Assembly: GCA_963785565.1 (NCBI GenBank)
Contig: CAWAVV010000006.1
Span: 41,891 to 105,890, forward strand
Reading direction: 5' to 3'
DNA length: 64,000 nucleotides
Source of the DNA: AP-15 sp963785565
Lineage (GTDB): Bacteria; Pseudomonadota; Alphaproteobacteria; ATCC43930; CGMCC-115725
The notes beneath the pieces are model-generated. The model did no database searches and was not told where the DNA came from. It saw only the letters and a list, made by a program, of their open reading frames with translations. Made by a program: the position numbers and the translations under genes. This document shows, one piece after another, positions 59,346 to 64,000 of the stretch (position 1 is its first letter; each line of letters opens with the position of its first letter).

Positions 59346-59946
59346 ATGGCTTTCGAACTGCCGCCCCTGCCCTATCCGAAAAACGCGCTCGAACCGCACA
59401 TGTCCGAGCGACGATGGATTTTCATCACGGCAGGCACCACCAAGCCTATGTCACGAACCTCAACAACCTGATCAAGGGCTCGCCGCTGGAGAGCCAGTCG
59501 CTCGAAGACATCATCAAGGCGACGTACAAGGACAGAGCAAGACCGGCGTTTTCAACAACGCCGCCCAGGTGTGGAACCACACCTTCTTCTGGAACTCGAT
59601 GAAGCCGCATGGCGGCGGCGCGCCGAGCGGCAATCTCGCCGCGGCGATCACCCGCGATTGCGGCGGCCTCGACAAATTCAAGGAGCAATTCAAGGCGGCC
59701 GCGGTCGGCCAGTTCGGCAGCGGCTGGGCCTGGCTCGTCGCCGACAAGGGCCAGCTCAAGATCGTCGACACGCCGAACGCGGTCAACCCGTTGGCCGAGG
59801 GCCAGACGGCGCTCCTGACCTGCGACGTGTGGGAACACGCCTATTACCTCGACTACCAGAACCGCCGGCCCGATTTCGTGCAGGCCTTCCTCGACCATCT
59901 GGTGAACTGGGACTTTGCCGCCCAGAACCTGGCCAAAGCGGGCTGA
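59346..59946 (+). pseudogene. sodB: Fe-type superoxide dismutase, two frameshifts
   Basis: About 200 aa joined: AFELPPLPYPKNALEPHMS, then MDFHHGRHHQAYVTNLN (ligand His), AAQVWNHTFFWNSM (His), GQFGSGWAWLV, DVWEHAYYLDYQN (Asp and His). Breaks near 59410 and 59530. AAQVWNH and FGSGW favour the Fe enzyme. A strong terminator follows. As a core enzyme with two tiny indels it is a prime case for sequencing error. Confidence 0.9.
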
Positions 59947-59969
59947 TCAGAGCGGCTTCGCCGAGAGAC

Positions 59970-59991
59970 GCCCCGCTTCGGCGGGGCTTTT
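59970..59991 (+). terminator. Rho-independent terminator of sodB
   Basis: GCCCCGC/GCGGGGC stem with TTCG tetraloop followed directly by TTTT, 24 bp after the sodB stop. Confidence 0.85.
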
Positions 59992-60015
59992 CTTCGGGGG
60001 TCGCTTCCGCTTGGA

Positions 60016-61722
60016 TCACGCGGATCGAGCCGGCGAGCGGGCCGAAACCAAAGAGCGCCGCCTCACGGCGAGGATCACCAGCACCAGCAACGAGATAGCG
60101 GTGACGCCGAGACCGGCACGCTCGACGCCCAGCCTCTTCCAGACCGCCTCGACATGGTGGGCGCCGGCCGGTAAGTCGACGGATATGAGCCCGGTCGCCG
60201 GGTCGACGGCGTACGCTGCGGCTGCCCCATCGATTGTGACCTGCCACGCCGGGAAGGCAAGGAGCGGCAGGCGAAGACGGGCCGGCCGCGAGCCCGACAC
60301 GCTCCAGGCCTGAAATCGGCTGTTCCGTTCGATTGTTTGGCAATCCAGCGTCTTCTCTCTGCACTCGGCGGCAAGCCCTCCAGCGCGGTAATAATCCATC
60401 CAATGATCACCCTGGGTGGCGAGCCGATATTCGGCCTGACCGGCATAGGGCGTCGTCTCGTCGGCGGACAGATGACGAGGCTTCCCGTCGATAACCAACA
60501 TCTTAACGCTAAGCAATCCGGTAGCCGCCAGGCCCAAGGCCAAGGGAAGCGCCACGATCAGTTTCCGCAGATGGGCTTGCCTCGCGCGCTGCAGATCCCA
60601 CAAAGCAAGGACGTTGGCGACCAGGCCTGTCGCGGAGGTGACGTAGATAAAGCGGTGCGGGAACTGGACCATGCGCAGCGGCGTATTCAGCAGCCACAAC
60701 GGATAAGACAGCTCGCTCGCCAAAAACAACGAGACCCAGGAGACGACCAGCGTCAGCAACAATGCCTCATGCAGGCGATCCGGCATGTCGTTGCTCCAAT
60801 AGGCATGCCACGTTGCGGCGGCGACGCCGAGAAGCGCGATCACCGGGACGGTCCATTGGAAGGAAAACCAGCGCATGCCGAAGATGAGGTTGGTTATGGT
60901 GGGGAAAGCAAAAGCGTTCCATGGCGTATAGGTCGTCGTCCAGACCGCCGACGAGATCAGATGCATCGAGCCGACGGCAGGCACCAGGTAGAACCCTGCT
61001 AATCCGAGACCAAGTCCGGCCGAAACTAACCACGAGGCCGCCCGCCGCGCTGTGTACGGGCCACTCTCCAAACGCCGGAGGTAGCTCAACCACATGAAGC
61101 TGAAGCAGACGAGCGCCATAAGCGCCGAGACGATGTAAGTCAGTACGAGCGCGGCGACGGCTAAACTCACGGGAAGGTCGATCCAGCGTTCAAATGCATC
61201 CGGACGCAGCGTGTAAAAGGTAAGCGCTACGAGCGCAGCGAACCCCACGGCCCAAGGAAAGCCGTTAAAGTAATAGAACAGCATGAAGATCATCGGCACC
61301 CATTGCAGGAGGATGGCTGCAACGAGCGCGTAGCCATCTCCCATGAATAGTCGAAATAATCGCCAGCCGTAGTATCCCGTAAGTATCGTCGAAAGGACGA
61401 AGACAAGGCGCATCGCCACCCAGGTGTTGGGCGTCAGCAGGCGGACAACACTGCAGACGTAGTAGAAAAGCGGCGAGTAAAACAGCAGCGCGACCTCGCC
61501 GAGACCGTAATTCCCGCGCCACATCCAATGCGGGTAAGGATCCCCATCGCGCATGGCGGTAGCGAACTGTACCGACCAATGATAGTGGGCATCGAAGTCG
61601 TTATTGCGGATGCCGACATCAAATAGGATGCCCGGCGCATGCACCAGCACCGCGGACATCAACAGGACGCCAAGCGCCCCTAGCGGCCGCGCAAGGCCAC
61701 GGGCCGGCATAGCTCCAAACAA
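60016..61722 (-). CDS. PTPS-related / YfhO-like polytopic membrane protein
   Basis: A 568-aa protein with roughly ten to twelve membrane helices over the first 430 residues. NNDFDAHYHWSVQFATAM and NYGLGEVALLFYSPLFYYV are the conserved blocks of 6-pyruvoyl-tetrahydropterin synthase-related membrane proteins, which are glycosyltransferase-C-like. The C-terminal 100 residues form a soluble beta domain (FPAWQVTIDGAA) as in YfhO-like proteins, before a last helix. A role in transferring sugars from polyprenyl phosphates is plausible but not shown. Confidence 0.8.
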   Translation of the reverse strand: MFGAMPARGLARPLGALGVLLMSAVLVHAPGILFDVGIRNNDFDAHYHWSVQFATAMRDGDPYPHWMWRGNYGLGEVALLFYSPLFYYVCSVVRLLTPNTWVAMRLVFVLSTILTGYYGWRLFRLFMGDGYALVAAILLQWVPMIFMLFYYFNGFPWAVGFAALVALTFYTLRPDAFERWIDLPVSLAVAALVLTYIVSALMALVCFSFMWLSYLRRLESGPYTARRAASWLVSAGLGLGLAGFYLVPAVGSMHLISSAVWTTTYTPWNAFAFPTITNLIFGMRWFSFQWTVPVIALLGVAAATWHAYWSNDMPDRLHEALLLTLVVSWVSLFLASELSYPLWLLNTPLRMVQFPHRFIYVTSATGLVANVLALWDLQRARQAHLRKLIVALPLALGLAATGLLSVKMLVIDGKPRHLSADETTPYAGQAEYRLATQGDHWMDYYRAGGLAAECREKTLDCQTIERNSRFQAWSVSGSRPARLRLPLLAFPAWQVTIDGAAAAYAVDPATGLISVDLPAGAHHVEAVWKRLGVERAGLGVTAISLLVLVILAVRRRSLVSARSPARSA

Positions 61723-61824
61723 TTGAGAAGCCTTCGCATTCTGTTAGTGCCGGGCGCCATTATACCTGCTGGGTCAGGTGCGCCTCCTAACATCTTTTCA
61801 AAGCTTTGGTGAAGGAGAGCATGC

Positions 61825-61849
61825 GAAGCCCCGCGCGTGGCGGGGCTTC
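61825..61849 (-). terminator. Hairpin downstream of the Spy-like gene
   Basis: GAAGCCCCGC pairs with GCGGGGCTTC around a five-base loop, 26 bp after the stop of the minus-strand gene. No U-tract follows on either strand, so factor-independent termination is doubtful; it may stabilise a 3' end instead. Confidence 0.5.
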
Positions 61850-61874
61850 AATGATCAGCTAAATCCGAGAACGA

Positions 61875-62393
61875 TTACCCGTTCTGGCCGGTTTGCATAC
61901 GCTTCTGCTGGTTGGTCTCCGCATTCGCGCGGAATACCTGGTCGGTCAACTGCTTTTGTTGCTCGGGCATCGTGTTGTAGAGATTGTCAAAAGCCGGGAC
62001 CAGCTTTTGCAGATGCTGGGCGTGCGCCTCGGCAATCTGTTGGTAAGACTGCATGTTCTGCACCGCGTTCATCGTCGGGTACTGCTGGGCGCGCTGCACG
62101 AACGCCTGATCCATGTCGCGGGCGTTATCGCGCATGACCTGGGCAAACTGTTCCCACTGCGGCTGCTCAGCGGGCGTGATGCGCAACTGAGTATAGAGTT
62201 CCTTGATATGAGACTCTACACGCTGCTCGGCGTTGTTGCCGCGGGCGGTTTGGCTCGTCATCGGAGACGCAGCAGTCACCGGCGCCGGCGGTGTAGCAGG
62301 CGCCGGCGCTGATTGGGCCAAAGCCACGGCCGGTATTGCCAATAGGGCGGCGACCGCCGCCGATGCAAGGTAGTTGGAACGGACTGCTTTCAT
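61875..62393 (-). CDS. Spy/CpxP (LTxxQ)-like periplasmic protein
   Basis: A 172-aa exported protein. Signal peptide AVRSNYLASAAVAALLAIPAVALAQ, a Pro/Ala linker, then an all-helical region rich in Gln: HIKELYTQLRITPAEQPQWE (the LTPEQ-like motif), SYQQIAEAHAQHLQKLVPAF, MPEQQKQLTDQVF. This layout fits Spy/CpxP-type chaperones. ATG 62393 is the start giving a normal signal peptide. Confidence 0.8.
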   Translation of the reverse strand: MKAVRSNYLASAAVAALLAIPAVALAQSAPAPATPPAPVTAASPMTSQTARGNNAEQRVESHIKELYTQLRITPAEQPQWEQFAQVMRDNARDMDQAFVQRAQQYPTMNAVQNMQSYQQIAEAHAQHLQKLVPAFDNLYNTMPEQQKQLTDQVFRANAETNQQKRMQTGQNG

Positions 62394-62489
62394 CGATCGT
62401 GTCCTCGCTGTCATGTCGCCGGCGCGCGGCAAATCTAATCGCCGCGCGTGGCAGATGGATTTGGCAGGCTCTAAAGCCCCGAGCTATTG

Positions 62490-62765
62490 TCAGTAGCCGT
62501 AGTAAACCGGCGGCGGGGGCGCGTAATAACTATACGGGTACCCGTAATATACCGGCGGCGGGGGCGCGTAATATCCGTTAGAGGCGATAGCGGCGCCGAC
62601 GCCGAGGCCAACGATCCCGCCGATAATTCCGGCACCCACGGCACCGCCTCCGCCGTGATGATAGTAGCCCCCGTGCCAGCCACGATGCCAATCGGCGGCG
62701 TGAACAGCGGGTGCTAAAGCAAGAGCCGCGGCAAATGCAGCGGCGGTGACAACACGTGTATGCAT
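62490..62765 (-). CDS. Exported glycine-zipper, Pro/Tyr-rich small protein
   Basis: A 91-aa protein. Signal peptide ALAPAVHA ends about residue 23. HGGYYHHGGGGAVGAGIIGG starts a glycine-zipper membrane segment (GAGIIGGIVGLGVGAAI). The C-terminus is two 15-residue repeats of the YYAPPPPVYYGY type. It is probably envelope-associated. It sits next to the Spy-like gene on the same strand. Confidence 0.7.
   Translation of the reverse strand: MHTRVVTAAAFAAALALAPAVHAADWHRGWHGGYYHHGGGGAVGAGIIGGIVGLGVGAAIASNGYYAPPPPVYYGYPYSYYAPPPPVYYGY
62493..62573. repeat. 45-bp tandem repeat in the Tyr/Pro-rich gene
   Basis: About two units of 45 bp (15 codons) containing CCGGCGGCGGGGGCGCGTAA give two copies of APPPPVYYGY in the protein. 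In frame, so unit number can change without frameshift. Confidence 0.7.
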
Positions 62766-62896
62766 AGCGATGCTCAACTCGCTTGGGACAGTTATTCAGG
62801 TAACCGCCACAATGGCTGAGTGGTTCCCGCGCGAGTGAAACGGGGCCCCTCCGGTGCGACGGTGGAGGCTCGTGCCCTTCCGGCTCGATCCCGCCG

Positions 62897-63271
62897 TCAG
62901 AGCGGCGGGATCAGCGCCGCAGCGACACGGCGATCCTCGGCGACCAGCACGTTATAGGTGCGGCAAGCGGCGCCGGTGTCCATCCATTCGAGCGAGATCC
63001 CAGCGGCGCGCAGCCGGCGGCGCAACTCGCTATCCACATCTACCATTCGGCTGCCAAGGCCGAGCAGCAGGATCTGCACGCCGCCATGCCCTATGATAGG
63101 CGACAAGCTTTCCCAATCGACCGCGGTAACGTCGGGGGCCGTCCACGGCATCGTCGCGTCCGGGAAGACCAGCACCGGCCCTTGCCAGATCACCCCGGTC
63201 ACGCGAAATCCGCTTGGCCCATAGCGCTCGATGATTTGCCGGCCGGCCGATACGATCGGGGTTAGATCCAT
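62897..63271 (-). CDS. Mth938-like domain protein (DUF498, NDUFAF3 family)
   Basis: A 124-aa protein: RYGPSGFRVTGVIWQGPVLV, then IIGHGGVQILLLGLGSRM and a C-terminal ISLEWMDTGAACRTYNVLVAEDRRVAAAL. This is the conserved alphaproteobacterial gene that follows secF. Its mitochondrial relative NDUFAF3 aids complex I assembly. It lies 13 bp after secF, almost surely in the same operon. Confidence 0.9.
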   Translation of the reverse strand: MDLTPIVSAGRQIIERYGPSGFRVTGVIWQGPVLVFPDATMPWTAPDVTAVDWESLSPIIGHGGVQILLLGLGSRMVDVDSELRRRLRAAGISLEWMDTGAACRTYNVLVAEDRRVAAALIPPL

Positions 63272-63284
63272 CGTCGCCGCGGGG

Positions 63285-64000
63285 TTACCGCGCGCGCGAG
63301 ACCGGGGCTTTGGCTCCCTCGCCCGATCTCGCGACCGCCGCTCGGTTTGGCTGCACGTAGTAAATGACCGGGGCGGCGATGAACAGCGACGAATAGGTGC
63401 CGATCACGACCCCCCACAGCATCGCGATGCTGAACCCGCGCAGCACCTCGCCGCCGAGAAACAGCAACGACAGCACGGCCAGCGCCACCGTGCTGACCGT
63501 AAGGATCGTACGCGACAAGGTTTCGTTCAAGGCAAGGTTGATCAGCTCGGCGAACGGCATCGTCCGGTATTTGCGCATGACTCGCGGATGCGATCGTAAA
63601 TCACCACGGTGTCGTTGACCGAGTAGCCCGCGACCGTGAGGATCGCCGCCAAGGTCGTGAGATTGAATTCGAGGTGGAACAGCGCAAACAGCCCGACTGT
63701 CGTAATCACGTCGTGCAGGGTCGAGACCATCCCGCCAATGCCGAACTGCCATTCGAAGCGAAAGGCGAATAGAAGGCGATGGCGACCAAAGCGAGGATGG
63801 TCGCGATTACGCCGGCGCGGATCAGTTCGCTGCCCACAGTTGGGCCGACTACTTCGGTTCGGCGATAATCGACCCCGGCCCCAGCGCCTTGCGAGCCAGT
63901 TCGACCGCCCGCTCCTGCGCCGCGTCGCCCCCCGGTTGGCGCGACAGCCGGATCAGCACATCGGTCGGCGGGCCGAAGCCCTGCAACGAGACGTCGCCGA
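63285..64000 (-). pseudogene. secF: Protein translocase subunit SecF, partial and frameshifted
   Basis: The 3' part of secF, running off the right edge. VDYRRTEVVGPTVGSELI (conserved SecF motif), FEWQFGIGG, TLHDVITTVGLFALF, AAILTVAGYSVNDTVVIYDR and NETLSRTILTVSTVALAVL are present, with breaks near 63770 and 63580. Four membrane helices are visible. SecF with SecD uses the proton gradient to pull secreted proteins across the membrane. Confidence 0.9.

Noticed and set aside
59346..59946. Programmed frameshifting in sodB and other core genes
   Set aside because: No slippery heptamers or stimulatory structures at the break points; number and spread fit sequencing errors better.

Overview
The window is high-GC DNA from an alphaproteobacterium, most likely an uncultured or little-studied Rhodospirillales-type lineage. 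I infer this from protein style, from the secF / Mth938-domain / squalene-phytoene synthase neighbourhood at the right end, from alphaproteobacterial palindromic intergenic repeats, and from a gene content rich in acyl-CoA, flavin and CoA-transferase enzymes. There are no rRNA genes, phage genes, transposases or CRISPR arrays; one tRNA (Leu, anticodon CAA) is present.

Layout. 1-4.7 kb: a 2.3-kb direct tandem duplication holding a YbaL-type K+/H+ antiporter and the 5' end of an alpha/beta-hydrolase-domain gene; the left copy carries ten single-base deletions and no insertion relative to the right copy. 4.3-13.4 kb: hydrolase, disulfide oxidoreductase plus crotonase, two luciferase-like monooxygenases, HIT protein, tRNA-Leu, HpcH/HpaI aldolase, GNAT, lipoprotein. 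13.5-20 kb: RhlE-type RNA helicase and a three-gene 2-oxoacid:acceptor oxidoreductase operon (GltD-like flavin/Fe-S subunit, alpha-gamma fusion, TPP beta subunit). 20.1-28.1 kb: eight co-oriented minus-strand genes for envelope or membrane functions (monooxygenase-fold protein, MscS channel, two small membrane proteins, sulfatase, methyltransferase, lipoprotein, outer-membrane-type protein). 28.2-35 kb: CoA transferase, FAD oxidoreductase, cupin, GNAT, GST, sulfotransferase, SGNH hydrolase. 35.3-38.1 kb: uvrA. 38.4-51.8 kb: extradiol dioxygenase, nucleotidyltransferase, dienelactone hydrolase, third luciferase-like enzyme, GMC oxidoreductase, DUF805, MaoC, phosphoesterase, GT2-GtrA, crotonase, CoA transferase, class III adenylate cyclase. 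52-58.4 kb: acyl-CoA catabolic block (two acyl-CoA dehydrogenases, ADP-forming acyl-CoA ligase, DUF4238 gene, crotonase). 58.4-64 kb: phytoene synthase family, sodB, large membrane protein, periplasmic Spy-like protein, Mth938 protein, secF.

A major caveat is sequence quality. About sixteen reading frames, including sodB and secF, are split by one or more small indels, in discrete patches separated by long clean stretches. The simplest reading is residual assembly or polishing error rather than mass pseudogenisation. I give these genes full-length spans, label them as frameshifted, and say where the frame changes.

Functionally the window reads as aerobic organic-acid, aromatic and acyl-CoA breakdown (acyl-CoA dehydrogenases, three crotonase-fold proteins, two CoA transferases, an ADP-forming ligase, a LigB-type ring-cleavage enzyme, a dienelactone hydrolase), redox enzymes, and envelope genes, with uvrA, secF, sodB and rhlE as the housekeeping set.
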